Shown one piece after another: positions 1-9,064 of a stretch of 64,000 nucleotides of DNA. A model generated the notes under the pieces. It was not told where the DNA came from. It ran no database searches and saw only the letters and a list, made by a program, of their open reading frames with translations. The position numbers and the translations under genes were made by a program. Origin of the DNA: Bradyrhizobium betae (GTDB lineage: Bacteria > Pseudomonadota > Alphaproteobacteria > Rhizobiales > Xanthobacteraceae). The stretch covers positions 124,001 through 188,000 of the forward strand of contig NZ_MZXW01000035.1 of the NCBI RefSeq assembly GCF_004123905.1. The letters are read 5' to 3'. How positions within the stretch are numbered: position 1 is the first letter of the stretch; every line of letters starts with the position of its first letter.

Positions 1-1
1 C

Positions 2-1420
2 GACGATGCCAATGCCGGAGGCTCCGCGCATTTCGCCATCGACGCCCAGGCGCGCCGCGACTACGGCTACAACGGCATCGAGAAAACCGCGACGACCTCG
101 AAGCAGATCATCTCCTATTTCTACGGCTTCGAGACCGTCAATTCCTACATCATGGGCTGCTCGAACGGCGGCCGCGACGCCATGGTGGCGTCGCAGCGCT
201 TCCCCTGGCTGTTCGACGGCGTGATCTCGCAAAATCCCGGCTTCAACCTGCCGCAGGCGGGCCTCGCGGAAGCCTGGAACGAGCAGGTGCTCGGCACCCT
301 CGCAACCAGCAACGACGTCAACGGACAGCCGTTCATCCCCGACACGTTCCCCGTGCAGGATCTCCAGGTGGCTTCCGCCGCGATCCTGAGCGCCTGCGAC
401 GCGCTCGATGGCCTCGTTGACGGCATCATCGACAATTACCACGCCTGCACGGCCAAGAAGGTCTATCCGGCGCTTGCCAGCTACACCTGCGGCTCCGGCT
501 CGCACGGCAGCACGCCGCATGGCGGCACCTGCCTCACCAGCAAGCAAGTCGACGCGCTCAAGAAGATCTATGCCGGGCCGGTCAACTCGCGAGGACAGCG
601 GCTCTATTCGAACTGGTTCTGGGATGCCGGCATCTGGACGCCGCCCACCGCGCCCGGCGCGGGCTGGCAACTCTGGAACGTCGTCACCGCACCGGTGCCT
701 GGTGTCAACACCGCCATCAACCTGACGCTCGGCGCAGGCGCGATCCCGATGATCTTCCAGACCCCGCCCGTCGTCACGCCGGTCAACGGGCCGAACGGCC
801 AGGAAGCCTTCGTGTTCAAATTCAACTTCGACACCGACGCGCCAAAAATCTTCACCAAGACCCAGGCCTATCCCGAAAGCAGCATGGACTTCATGGCCGC
901 CGTCTCGACCGATCTGCGGCCGTTCAGGGCGCGCGGCGGCAAGCTGATCATCTCCTCTTCCGTCAATGACGGCATCTTCTCGGGGGCTGCGATCGCCCGC
1001 TGGTATCGCCACATGGACCGACACATGAGCGGTCGTGCGACCGATTTCGCGCGGTTGTTCATGGTGCCGAACATGGCCCATTGCGGCGGCGGCGCGGCCA
1101 CCACGAGCTTCGCCGGCAACCAGCTCAAGGCCATCACCGACTGGGTCGAGCACGGCATCGCGCCGGAACGCATCGTCGCGGCCAATACCAACGCCACCTC
1201 GCCTTATCCTGCCGGCGGACTGTTCGATCCGCGCATTGCCATGAACTTTCCGGCCAGTGGCACGCGGCCGCTCTGCGTCTATCCGAAGATCGCGGCCTAC
1301 AAGGGCAGCGGCCTGACCAACGACGCCGGCAGCTTTGCCTGCATCGACCCCGGTTTCAGGCCGGGCGGCGACCACGACTTCCACGATGACGACGACGGGC
1401 ACGGCGACGACAGGCATTGA
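2..1420 (+). CDS. Tannase/feruloyl esterase family protein (5' end outside window)
   Basis: The reading frame is open from the first bases of the window, so the true start lies upstream; 472 residues are visible. The nucleophile elbow GCSNGGR is near visible residue 54, followed by an acidic residue in a VNDG motif near 323 and HCGGG near 360. This is the Cys-Ser / Asp / His-Cys arrangement of the tannase family, in which a disulfide joins the residues next to the catalytic Ser and His. The family hydrolyses ester bonds of gallate or hydroxycinnamate esters and is usually secreted; the substrate here cannot be read from sequence. The protein ends in a short tail rich in His and Asp (residues about 455-472) that is not part of the fold and could bind metal. 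Confidence 0.88.
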   Translation, partial: DDANAGGSAHFAIDAQARRDYGYNGIEKTATTSKQIISYFYGFETVNSYIMGCSNGGRDAMVASQRFPWLFDGVISQNPGFNLPQAGLAEAWNEQVLGTLATSNDVNGQPFIPDTFPVQDLQVASAAILSACDALDGLVDGIIDNYHACTAKKVYPALASYTCGSGSHGSTPHGGTCLTSKQVDALKKIYAGPVNSRGQRLYSNWFWDAGIWTPPTAPGAGWQLWNVVTAPVPGVNTAINLTLGAGAIPMIFQTPPVVTPVNGPNGQEAFVFKFNFDTDAPKIFTKTQAYPESSMDFMAAVSTDLRPFRARGGKLIISSSVNDGIFSGAAIARWYRHMDRHMSGRATDFARLFMVPNMAHCGGGAATTSFAGNQLKAITDWVEHGIAPERIVAANTNATSPYPAGGLFDPRIAMNFPASGTRPLCVYPKIAAYKGSGLTNDAGSFACIDPGFRPGGDHDFHDDDDGHGDDRH

Positions 1421-1435
1421 TCGTCGAATACTCTT

Positions 1436-1567
1436 GTGCCCCGGACGCAGCGCAGCGCTTCTTCAGCGTTGCGCTGCGTCCGGGGCCCATGCTTCCACTG
1501 GCTCTGTGATCTCTGGGTCCCGGCTCTGCGCAGCAGCGTTGCACGCTGCAGCGCGTCCGGGACTCGC
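1436..1567. repeat. Family A intergenic palindromic element, copy 1
   Basis: The stretch between the esterase and the convergent small gene holds two nested inverted repeats. One starts with CCCCGGACGCAGCGCAGCGC and closes with its near reverse complement about 30 bases later. A second arm set, GGGTCCCGGCTCTGCG ... GCGTCCGGGACT, follows. Similar elements lie at 43465-43606 and 62026-62164, also between convergent genes. It has no coding capacity and may form a strong RNA hairpin that helps end transcription from both sides. Confidence 0.75.
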
Positions 1568-1584
1568 CGACTATAAAGGCACCC

Positions 1585-1842
1585 TCAGAGCAGCTTCGCG
1601 CTCACCAGCAGGGCGCGCACGGCGTTGGTCGCCTGCACCGCAAGCATCGCATTGCCGGCAGCACCTTCCAGCGCCGCAACCGCGTCCTCATGCAGGGCGC
1701 GGAATTCCATCCACTCGACCGACTTGAAGTTGGTGAGAAACTGATAGGCTTGGCCGACGGTCGCGATCGCCAGCGTATCGCCGTTCAGCTTGATCTTGAA
1801 CGTCGTGCGCAGCGGGGTCTCTGAATTTTGCGGATCACTCAT
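1585..1842 (-). CDS. Small DUF982-like protein
   Basis: An 85-residue protein with no signal peptide or membrane segment. The pattern of a short beta-rich N-terminus, a central W (EWMEFRALHEDAV) and an Ala-rich C-terminal helix resembles the DUF982 family of small rhizobial proteins, which often occur in many copies per genome and have no known function. Assignment is by overall pattern and is tentative. It lies upstream-to-downstream with the DUF2778 gene on the same strand but 80 bases away from it, so co-transcription is possible. Confidence 0.6.
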   Translation of the reverse strand: MSDPQNSETPLRTTFKIKLNGDTLAIATVGQAYQFLTNFKSVEWMEFRALHEDAVAALEGAAGNAMLAVQATNAVRALLVSAKLL

Positions 1843-1921
1843 GGGCTGCTTCTGGACGATGACGGCTTAACGAAGGGACAACGGCAGCCCCGCCGCGGCA
1901 GGCAAACGTCGGATATCGAAA

Positions 1922-2941
1922 TCAGGAATCGGTGCTCGCGCGCTGCGCGGCAACCGCCGATCCGCTGAGGCTCGGCACCACGACCAGGCGGTTGAACTCG
2001 CCATTGTCATAGGCCTTCATGAATCGATCATAGTCCTTGATCGAAACGCAACCGTTGGAATCGCCGCGCGGCCCGAGCATGAAATTGTGGGTGAGCAGGC
2101 CGACACGGCCGAGCGCACTGGTGCCGTCAGTAGGCGTCAGGCGCAGCGCGCGGACGCCATGGAACAGCTTTTCGCGCGGCTTCAAATCGTAGGTCGCAGG
2201 CGGGGTCGCGCCAACCATGCGCTGGTCGACATGCTGAGGATCATCCATCAGCGCGCCCATGCCTGAATGCGCCTCCAGCGCGATGCCGCTCGGCAAATAA
2301 AGCGCCTTGGCCGAGATGTCATAGACCGCGGTGCGCGAATCGTAGCCGAGAGCCACGAGATCCGGCGCCCTGCCGAGCAGACCGTCGCCAGGCGTCAGCG
2401 AAGCCAGTCTGATCTTGTCAGTGAATTTTTCGAAGAAGTTGCGGTTGTCGACCCTGGGGTTGGCTTCGGCAAAGGCCTGGCTCGAGGCGATCTGGGAAGC
2501 GAAGTCCGCCTGGGTCGGGCGCGAGCGCGGCATCGGCACGACGTCGGCGCGCTGCGACGGCCTCGTCTCCTCAACCACATGCCGGTCGTCCTCGGTCAAG
2601 GTCGAGCGCCAGTCGTTGCCCTGGAGTTTCTCGGTCAGCATCGCCTTGGCATCGCGCAGCTTGATCTGGACCGCATTCACGGCGGAGCGCTCCAGCGTCC
2701 GCAGCCCGATGTCGCGCGCGGACGGATTACCCGACAGCGAGGTGAAACGGTCTTCAAAGGACGGTGCATTGGACGGCGGCAACGCGGCAGAGATCAGCGG
2801 GGTCGAGTCGCCGATGTCAGCGACCCAGGCGGCGGCCCCCAGCGCCAGCGCGACGGCCGCCAAAGACAGCAGAATCGTCTCCGCTCGCCCAATACGGCGG
2901 CGCGACAACAGCCTCTCGGCGCTTGCGCGGTCGGAAACCAT
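1922..2941 (-). CDS. DUF2778 (tlde1-like) membrane-anchored protein, L,D-transpeptidase-like
   Basis: A 339-residue protein with one N-terminal membrane segment (about residues 17-35), a long variable region, and a C-terminal domain ending in GDSNGCVSIKDYDRF. That SNGC motif supplies the Cys of the DUF2778 family, which is related to L,D-transpeptidases and includes the Tlde1 peptidoglycan-targeting toxins; many alphaproteobacterial members are likely housekeeping envelope enzymes. An ATG at 2941 preceded by GGGGA is preferred over an in-frame start 13 codons upstream, because the extra codons run through the GGGGGTACCC promoter sequence. It diverges from the DUF1810 gene. Confidence 0.75.
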   Translation of the reverse strand: MVSDRASAERLLSRRRIGRAETILLSLAAVALALGAAAWVADIGDSTPLISAALPPSNAPSFEDRFTSLSGNPSARDIGLRTLERSAVNAVQIKLRDAKAMLTEKLQGNDWRSTLTEDDRHVVEETRPSQRADVVPMPRSRPTQADFASQIASSQAFAEANPRVDNRNFFEKFTDKIRLASLTPGDGLLGRAPDLVALGYDSRTAVYDISAKALYLPSGIALEAHSGMGALMDDPQHVDQRMVGATPPATYDLKPREKLFHGVRALRLTPTDGTSALGRVGLLTHNFMLGPRGDSNGCVSIKDYDRFMKAYDNGEFNRLVVVPSLSGSAVAAQRASTDS

Positions 2942-2962
2942 CAGATCCCCAAATCGACCCCC

Positions 2963-3072
2963 GGGGGTACCCACCCCCACCCGGAGACTCTATACCAGCT
3001 ACCACATTGGGAGCCAAAAGTTAGGCAGAATCGCGACCGGCAAGGTCCGGAAAGCCACCCAGGGGGTACCCA
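2963..3072. promoter_or_regulatory. Direct repeat GGGGGTACCCA x2 in a divergent promoter
   Basis: The same 11 bases, GGGGGTACCCA, occur at 2963-2973 and 3062-3072, one in front of each divergent gene (DUF2778 on the left, DUF1810 on the right). Each contains the palindrome GGGTACCC. The right copy directly abuts the DUF1810 ATG, so it may double as a ribosome binding site. This could be a paired operator. Confidence 0.35.
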
Positions 3073-3510
3073 ATGCCCGATCCTTTCGATCTAGACCGCT
3101 TCATCCAGGCCCAAAATCCGGTTTTTCGCGCCGTCCAGGGGGAGCTGGCCCAGGGGCGGAAGCAAAGCCACTGGATGTGGTTCGTCTTCCCGCAGATCGC
3201 CGGCCTCGGCTTCAGCGCCATGTCCAGGCGCTACGCCATCGGCTCCCGCGCGGAGGCGGTGGCCTATCTCGCCCACCCCGTCCTCGGCCCGCGCCTGATC
3301 GAATGCACCCGCCTCGTGCTCGCGGTCGAGGGGCGCACCATCAACGCCATCCTCGGCGCGCCCGATGATGCCAAATTCCGCTCGTCGATGACGTTGTTCG
3401 GCGAGGTGTCCGACCAGCCGGTTTTCGGCGAGGCCCTCGCCCGCTATTTCGCGGGCGAACGCGACGACGCGACGCTGGAGATCCTGGCGACCCTTGATCG
3501 AAAGGCCTAG
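3073..3510 (+). CDS. DUF1810 family protein
   Basis: A 145-residue soluble protein starting MPDPFDLDRFIQAQ, with the family signatures HWMWFVFPQIAGLG near residues 35-48 and an FGEVSDQPVFGEAL segment near the end. DUF1810 proteins are small, widespread and mostly helical; some are annotated as calpastatin-like without experimental basis. The length matches the family. The function is unknown. Confidence 0.85.
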   Translation: MPDPFDLDRFIQAQNPVFRAVQGELAQGRKQSHWMWFVFPQIAGLGFSAMSRRYAIGSRAEAVAYLAHPVLGPRLIECTRLVLAVEGRTINAILGAPDDAKFRSSMTLFGEVSDQPVFGEALARYFAGERDDATLEILATLDRKA

Positions 3511-3610
3511 CTGACCTGCGTATCGCGGCAGGCAGCATAAACCCGCGATTAATACGCTCCCCCTATTTTTCGGAGAATATCTTTCTCCCTGCGCAATTGC
3601 CGGACAGATC

Positions 3611-5692
3611 ATGAAAATCGGTACGCTCCTGACCACGGCCATCGTCTCGCTCTCGACTGTCGGCGGCGGCCTCGCCGTCTACGTCGCCGTGACGAAGTAC
3701 CAGACCATGGACAGGATCACCGAGGCGCAGGGGCGGCTTGCGATCGTCCGCGCCGTCAGCGACATCCCGCGCTATCTCAACCCCGAGCGCGGCTTTGCCA
3801 CCAACATCCTCTACGGGCCCGCGACCTACGACCCCGTGCAGCTCTCCGAGCACGACAAGCTGCGCAAGCAGACCGACGGCGCCCGCGACAGGATGAACGC
3901 GCTGCGCAAGGAGCTGCCGGGTCCGTTCGACGACGGCAGCACCATCGGCGGCAACATCGACGGCATCAACTCGAAATTCAGCGCGCTGCGCGAGGCCATC
4001 GACAAGGCGATGGCGGGACCGGCAGAGACGCGCAAGGACGCCGCCAAGAAGATCGTCGCCGACAACGCCGTGCTCAACGGCGGCGTGACCGCCCTGCTCA
4101 ACGAGCAGGTCCGCCGCATGGCGATCCTCAACGGCGACGCCTACCGGCAGGCCAGCTACGCCAACATCGCGATGACATTGCGCGACGTCGGCGGCTTCAA
4201 CTCAAGCCTGCACAAGAATCTCGTCGGCGGCAAGAAACCGGCGACCGACGCGGAGAAGGCCGACATCACCCGCTCGCAGGGCCGCAACGACCAGATCGTG
4301 ATGTCGCTTCAGGAGCTGCGTGGCAACCCGTCAACTCCGGCGAACGTCGCCGCGGCACTGGAGAAGTTCAACGCGATCTATATCGAGGAGTTCGGCCGCG
4401 AGCTCAAGCTGGTGAAGGAAGGCGCGATCAGCGGCAAGTACGAACACGACGTCGACACCTATTACACCGCCACGCAGCGGGGCCTCAGCACCATCATCGA
4501 CGTCCGCGACGCCTTCTATGACAACGCCGAACAGATTCTCGCCGGCGCCTCCTCCGCCGCGCGCACCAGCTTCACCATCGCCCTCGTCGGCCTCCTCGCC
4601 GTGCTGATCGCCAGTGCCGGTCTCATCGTCATGGTCCGCCGCCGCGTTTGCGCTCCGATCGTCAGCCTGACGAGCCGGATGTCGCGGCTCGCCGACGGCG
4701 ACGTGACGGAAGAGATCCCCGGCGCCGCGCGCTCCGACGAGATCGGCGCGATGGCCGCCGCCGTCCAGGTGTTCAAGGACAGCATGATCCGCGCCGAGCG
4801 GCTGGCAGCCGAGAAGCAGATCGAGAACGACGGCAAGATGCGCCGCGCCCAGGCGCTCGACGGCCTCACCCGCGCCTTCGAGGCCAAGGTCACTGAACTG
4901 GTCGGCGGCCTGTCGAGCGCCTCCTCCACCATGGAAAGCACGGCGCAGTCGATGACCTCGACCGCAGCCCAGACCAACAGCCAGGCCGCAATCGTCGCCG
5001 CCGCCTCCCAGCAGACCTCGACCAACGTGCAGACGGTCGCGAGCGCCACGGAAGAGCTGACATCGTCGATCTCCGAGATCGGCCGCCAGGTCGCACAATC
5101 CACCGAGATCGCGGCCCGCGCCGTCGACAACGCCCGCCGCACCGGCGACACCGCCCGCGCGCTCGCCGAGGGCGCGCAGAAGATCGGCGACGTCGTCACG
5201 CTGATCCAGAGCATCGCCGAGCAGACCAACCTGCTCGCGCTCAACGCGACCATCGAAGCCGCCCGCGCTGGCGATGCCGGCCGTGGCTTTGCCGTCGTCG
5301 CCTCCGAAGTGAAATCGCTGGCCGGACAGACCGCCAAGGCCACCACCGAAATCTCCGAGCAGATCTCGGCGATCCAGACCGCAAGCGACGAGACCGTGAC
5401 CGCGATCCGCAACGTCGCCGACGTCATCGCCGAGATCGACCAGATCGGCACCGCGATTGCCGCCGCCATCGAGGAACAGGGCTCGGCGACCCGGGAGATT
5501 TCGCGCAGCGTCCAGGAGGCCGCCCGCGGCACCCAGGAGGTCAACACCAACATCACGGGCGTGCAGCGCGCCGCCGACGACACCGGTGCTGCCGCGAGGG
5601 AAGTGCTGGGCGCCGCCGAGCAGCTCTCGACGCAATCGCGCGATCTCGCCGGCCAGTTCGACCGCTTCCTCGGTGAGGTCAGGGCGGCGTAA
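3611..5692 (+). CDS. Methyl-accepting chemotaxis protein
   Basis: A 693-residue transmembrane chemoreceptor. It has a first membrane helix at about residues 5-27, a helical periplasmic sensor domain of about 290 residues, a second membrane helix at about 318-341, a HAMP linker, and a C-terminal signalling domain. The hairpin tip that contacts CheA and CheW reads EQTNLLALNATIEAARAG near residue 536. Methylation-type Q/E pairs flank it. No CheR-binding pentapeptide is visible at the C-terminus. The ligand is unknown. The gene stands alone, convergent with the FMN reductase gene nine bases away. Confidence 0.95.
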   Translation: MKIGTLLTTAIVSLSTVGGGLAVYVAVTKYQTMDRITEAQGRLAIVRAVSDIPRYLNPERGFATNILYGPATYDPVQLSEHDKLRKQTDGARDRMNALRKELPGPFDDGSTIGGNIDGINSKFSALREAIDKAMAGPAETRKDAAKKIVADNAVLNGGVTALLNEQVRRMAILNGDAYRQASYANIAMTLRDVGGFNSSLHKNLVGGKKPATDAEKADITRSQGRNDQIVMSLQELRGNPSTPANVAAALEKFNAIYIEEFGRELKLVKEGAISGKYEHDVDTYYTATQRGLSTIIDVRDAFYDNAEQILAGASSAARTSFTIALVGLLAVLIASAGLIVMVRRRVCAPIVSLTSRMSRLADGDVTEEIPGAARSDEIGAMAAAVQVFKDSMIRAERLAAEKQIENDGKMRRAQALDGLTRAFEAKVTELVGGLSSASSTMESTAQSMTSTAAQTNSQAAIVAAASQQTSTNVQTVASATEELTSSISEIGRQVAQSTEIAARAVDNARRTGDTARALAEGAQKIGDVVTLIQSIAEQTNLLALNATIEAARAGDAGRGFAVVASEVKSLAGQTAKATTEISEQISAIQTASDETVTAIRNVADVIAEIDQIGTAIAAAIEEQGSATREISRSVQEAARGTQEVNTNITGVQRAADDTGAAAREVLGAAEQLSTQSRDLAGQFDRFLGEVRAA

Positions 5693-5701
5693 GACGCCCT
5701 C

Positions 5702-6292
5702 TCAGTAAGGCGGCGCCTTGCGCGCCCGCTGCGCTTTCGCAGCCTCGATCCACCACTGGAGATCATCGGCAAAGCGCGGGAACGAGCGCTCCAGCGCCTT
5801 GCCGCCCTCGCCGATCGGCTCGCTTTCGGCCGAAAGCGTCTGTGCGATCGGGCCGACGCCAATGGTGCTCGACACCACCACCATGCCCATCTCCGACAGC
5901 GTGCCGTGCCAGGCAGTCGAGGCGCGCGCGCCGGACAGGCGGCCGGCGGAGTAGCTCACGATCGCGGCCGGCCGCCAGAACCATTCTTCGAGGAAATGGT
6001 CGGTGAGGTTCTTCAGGCCGGGCTGGATGCCCCAATTGTACTCGCCGGTGACGAACACAAAACCGTCTGCGCCGCGGATCTGCCCGGCCAGCTTCTCCAG
6101 CGCCTCGGGCGCTGCGCCCTTGGGATGTTCCTTGTACATGCGGTCGAGCATCGGCAGGCCGATCGCCTTGGCGTCGATGAACTCGACCTCCTCGCCGCGC
6201 TTGCGCAGGCGATCGATGACGAAGTTCGCAAGGCGGATGCCCATGCGGTCGGAACGGTAGGAACCGTAGAGGACGAGGATGCGATTGCTCAT
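5702..6292 (-). CDS. NAD(P)H-dependent FMN reductase family protein
   Basis: A 196-residue flavodoxin-like protein. The N-terminal LYGSYRSDRMG matches the phosphate-binding loop of NADPH-dependent FMN reductases, and GEYNWGIQPGLKNLTDHF matches the second flavin-contacting segment of that family. Members reduce flavins, quinones or azo compounds in the cytoplasm. No operon partner is evident; the AraC regulator upstream on the same strand is 37 bases away and could be cotranscribed. Confidence 0.85.
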   Translation of the reverse strand: MSNRILVLYGSYRSDRMGIRLANFVIDRLRKRGEEVEFIDAKAIGLPMLDRMYKEHPKGAAPEALEKLAGQIRGADGFVFVTGEYNWGIQPGLKNLTDHFLEEWFWRPAAIVSYSAGRLSGARASTAWHGTLSEMGMVVVSSTIGVGPIAQTLSAESEPIGEGGKALERSFPRFADDLQWWIEAAKAQRARKAPPY

Positions 6293-6329
6293 GGGCAGAA
6301 GCTAGCACAAACCCGGTCGCCTTGTCGCG

Positions 6330-7277
6330 CTATCGCCGGCGTCCGTGCTCCAGGGTTTCCGATGGCGCCTCGCCAAACTGGTCGCGGTAGCTTCGGGAGA
6401 AATCGCTGAGATGCCAGAAGCCGAGCGCCAGCGCGACGGCTTTTACGCTCTCGGCGCCGGCGAGCAGCCTCCGGCGCACCAGCCACAGACGCCGCAGGCG
6501 CAAATAGCGATGCAGGCTCATGCCGCGATAGCGGCGGACGACGTCATGCAAGGTGCGGACTGACAAATTGAGCTTGCGCGCGATCTCCTCGCTGTAGATC
6601 GGCTGCGAGAGGTCGTCGGACAACAGCGCGCGGATGTCCTGGAATATCCTGAAGTTCCGCTCGTCATTGGGATGCAGGATCCATCGCGCGGAAACGACGC
6701 TTTCGAACGCGTCGTCGACGGCGCTGAGCAGCGACTCCTTCATGGCCGCGGCCTTCAATGGCATCTCCGATGCACCGATGGGGTCCGACGCAGCGGCCAG
6801 CACCTCCCGGACCACGCTGCGCAGCCGGTTCAGGCCCGCGGCCGTCGTTTCGAAAATCTTGAAGCTCGTGATCGCCTGAGGCCAGCCGCGATCCGTCACC
6901 TCCGGCCTGAAGATCACCGAGGCAATTTCCCGCTGCACCTCCTCGATGGTGGTGTAGGCGGCGCCGCCGCTGCCGATGACGACGACCGGCCGGGCGCGTT
7001 GCGAACCATTGAAGCGGATGGGCACGTTGAGGTCGTCCATCGTGAACCCGATCGCCGTGCAATTCTCGACGAGCTGCGCGTCAACCACGCGGGGAAACGC
7101 CCTGGTCAGATTCACGTCGCAGCCGGGCAGCGACAAAATGCGCTGCTCAGCCGAAATCTTCCGTACGAAAGGCGTGAACTCGAAGTTCAGGCCGCGTATG
7201 GCATTCCGAAATTCGTCGACATCGGAGAAGCGAAATATCTTTGGCGCCAACCCGGGCGCATCATCATTGCTGTTCAT
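6330..7277 (-). CDS. AraC family transcriptional regulator
   Basis: A 315-residue regulator with a C-terminal AraC/XylS DNA-binding domain of two helix-turn-helix units (about residues 220-312; motifs EEIARKLNLSVRTLHDVVRR and ALGFWHLSDFSRSYRDQFGE). The N-terminal 200 residues resemble the AraC-binding-like domain found in regulators of catabolic genes. The final residues PSETLE follow the domain as in typical members. Its target is not obvious; the adjacent FMN reductase gene is the nearest candidate. Confidence 0.9.
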   Translation of the reverse strand: MNSNDDAPGLAPKIFRFSDVDEFRNAIRGLNFEFTPFVRKISAEQRILSLPGCDVNLTRAFPRVVDAQLVENCTAIGFTMDDLNVPIRFNGSQRARPVVVIGSGGAAYTTIEEVQREIASVIFRPEVTDRGWPQAITSFKIFETTAAGLNRLRSVVREVLAAASDPIGASEMPLKAAAMKESLLSAVDDAFESVVSARWILHPNDERNFRIFQDIRALLSDDLSQPIYSEEIARKLNLSVRTLHDVVRRYRGMSLHRYLRLRRLWLVRRRLLAGAESVKAVALALGFWHLSDFSRSYRDQFGEAPSETLEHGRRR

Positions 7278-7579
7278 GACAAATGAAAAACCGCGTCAGA
7301 AAACGACGCGTGTCCGGCAATAGCGCCGACTGAATTCGCCCCTTTCGGTTGTCCCATAAGACCGAAAGAATCATCCTGACTACACGCAGTAGTTGACGAT
7401 CGTCCCGTTCAAAGGACAAGTCGCTGCATCAAGCCTCGCCAAATTTCGATATCGTTTCCAGTAATGTGAGAGGTGTATTAATACCCAAACGCTCAGGATC
7501 TAAATTTCGAATTAACACGTATAGGATGCAATGACGGTCGTCGGATAGTTGAAATTTATTTTGAGTACAGGCCCCTGCC
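7278..7579. other. AT-richer divergent intergenic region
   Basis: This 302-base gap separates the AraC gene from the DUF2336 operon and is clearly less GC-rich than its surroundings, especially at 7440-7570. It probably carries both divergent promoters. I see no well-supported gene, RNA or operator in it. Confidence 0.5.
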
Positions 7580-8677
7580 ATGATGGCAAATTCGCCTGCT
7601 GATATTCTGGCTGAACTGGAAGAGGCGGTCGCAACCTGTCCGCTGGATCGCTGCGCTCGCATCCTGTCCGGCATTGTGCAGTTGCTCACTAGCAGCCGCG
7701 ACAGGCCTCAGGAACTGCTTGCAGGCGTCGTCGACGGCGTTCTGCTGCGATTGACGGAACGGGTCGAGGCCCGCGCACTGGCTCAGCTCAGCACCACGCT
7801 GGCCGAGCTCGAGGTCGCTCCGCCCGAGACATTGCGACGTCTCGTCTCACACGACGACCCCGATGTGGCGTGTCCGGTCCTGCTCAAATCCCAGGCAGTC
7901 TCAGCGGCGGATCTCGCCGCAGTCGCGGCCTCCTGCGGCGAGCGGCAGCAACGCGCGATCGCGGCTCGCAACTCGATCGAGCCTGTTGTGACCGAGGCGC
8001 TGATCGCGCGCGGCGGACCGATCTGCCTCGCGTTGATCAGCAACCCCGGAACCAAATTCTCCGAGGCGGCCTATGCCGCGCTGATCGCCAGGGCTGAGCA
8101 GAATGGCGAGATCATGAAGGCGCTGGCGCTGCGGCCCGGCACACCCGACCTGGTCGTGCGGAAGCTGCTCGCGGCCCCTCCCGGCCAGAAGGCGGCGGCC
8201 AAGCCCGGTGCATCCGCCGCCCCGCCAATGCAAGACATGGCGCCAAGACGGCCCTGCGCCGCCGACTACGCAAGCGCCAGGCCGGAGATCGTCGCGCTCA
8301 ACCGCGTCGGCAAGCTCAACGATTCCACCGTGAACCGTTTCGCGATCCGCGGCGAGACCGCCAATCTCTTCACCGCGCTGTCGGTGCTGTCGGGCGCGCC
8401 GCTCGAGATCGTCGAGCATGTCGTGACCGACGACGATTGCGAGGGCCTGGTAATGGCCTGCCGTGCGTCGCGGCTGAACTGGGCGACCACGCTTGCGATC
8501 CTGAGCAACCGCAGCGGCGCGCGGCTCTCCTTCGCGGAGCGCGAACGCGCGCAACTCCTCTTCGAGACACTTCTTCTGTCGACCAGCCAATGGTCCGTGC
8601 GTTGGGGGGAAATCGCAGCATGTGCCGGGACAAGCGATCTGGGAAATCGCGGCATGAAGATAGGGGTTAACCGATGA
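7580..8677 (+). CDS. DUF2336 domain protein
   Basis: A 365-residue soluble protein made of short helical repeats. The segment from about residue 15 to 210 has the DUF2336 pattern (HDDPDVACPVLLKS, ISNPGTKFSEAAYAALIARA), in which two-helix HEAT-like units follow each other. DUF2336 proteins are common in Hyphomicrobiales and are of unknown function. Here the stop codon overlaps the ATG of the PilZ gene (ATGA at 8674-8677), which implies translational coupling with a cyclic-di-GMP receptor. Confidence 0.85.
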   Translation: MMANSPADILAELEEAVATCPLDRCARILSGIVQLLTSSRDRPQELLAGVVDGVLLRLTERVEARALAQLSTTLAELEVAPPETLRRLVSHDDPDVACPVLLKSQAVSAADLAAVAASCGERQQRAIAARNSIEPVVTEALIARGGPICLALISNPGTKFSEAAYAALIARAEQNGEIMKALALRPGTPDLVVRKLLAAPPGQKAAAKPGASAAPPMQDMAPRRPCAADYASARPEIVALNRVGKLNDSTVNRFAIRGETANLFTALSVLSGAPLEIVEHVVTDDDCEGLVMACRASRLNWATTLAILSNRSGARLSFAERERAQLLFETLLLSTSQWSVRWGEIAACAGTSDLGNRGMKIGVNR

Positions 8678-9006
8678 AGTTCAACGGCCGCAAAGCGTCG
8701 CGCGTGAAAATGGACCACAAACAGCCGGTCCATCTGATGGGCTCGGACGGCACCTGGCAGCGCAGCTGCCTGCTGCTCGATGTGTCGCAGACCGGTGCCA
8801 AGCTCGAGGTCGAGGGCACGCTCGACGTGCTCCAGGCCAAGGAATTCTTCATGCTGCTGTCCTCGACGGGCCTTGCCTATCGGCGCTGCGAACTGGTCTG
8901 GATCGACGGCACCATTGCCGGCATCCATTTCATCAACGCAGACGGCAAGCGGAAGCTCGCAAGCCCACGACCGGCCACCACGCAGAATGTCGCTCAGAGC
9001 AAGTAG
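8674..9006 (+). CDS. PilZ domain protein
   Basis: A 110-residue single-domain PilZ protein. Both cyclic-di-GMP contact motifs are present: RKASR (RxxxR) near residues 5-9 and DVSQTG (D/NxSxxG) near residues 36-41. PilZ proteins bind cyclic-di-GMP and pass the signal to motility, polysaccharide or transcription targets. It sits between the DUF2336 and HD-GYP genes, overlapping the former by four bases, so the receptor and a likely cyclic-di-GMP phosphodiesterase are made together. Confidence 0.9.
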   Translation: MKFNGRKASRVKMDHKQPVHLMGSDGTWQRSCLLLDVSQTGAKLEVEGTLDVLQAKEFFMLLSSTGLAYRRCELVWIDGTIAGIHFINADGKRKLASPRPATTQNVAQSK

Positions 9007-9064
9007 ATTCGAACATTTCAACCCGCGCATCGAACGCCACTAACGTCAACGTCCAGGTCAGACC

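Noticed and set aside
2267..3094. Plus-strand frames antisense to the DUF2778 gene.
   Set aside because: Translations are Arg/Gln-rich shadow sequence; the DUF2778 motif SNGC is on the minus strand.
4331..5862. Two long minus-strand frames over the chemoreceptor gene.
   Set aside because: They mirror the strongly biased codons of the plus-strand chemoreceptor. The translations are Gly/Asp-rich or Ser/Arg-rich without any domain.
7429..7689. An 86-codon minus-strand frame in the AT-richer gap before the DUF2336 gene.
   Set aside because: Part of it looks protein-like (LGINTPLTLLETISKFGEA), but it overlaps the DUF2336 start and has no ribosome site at any of its start codons. A small gene is not excluded.
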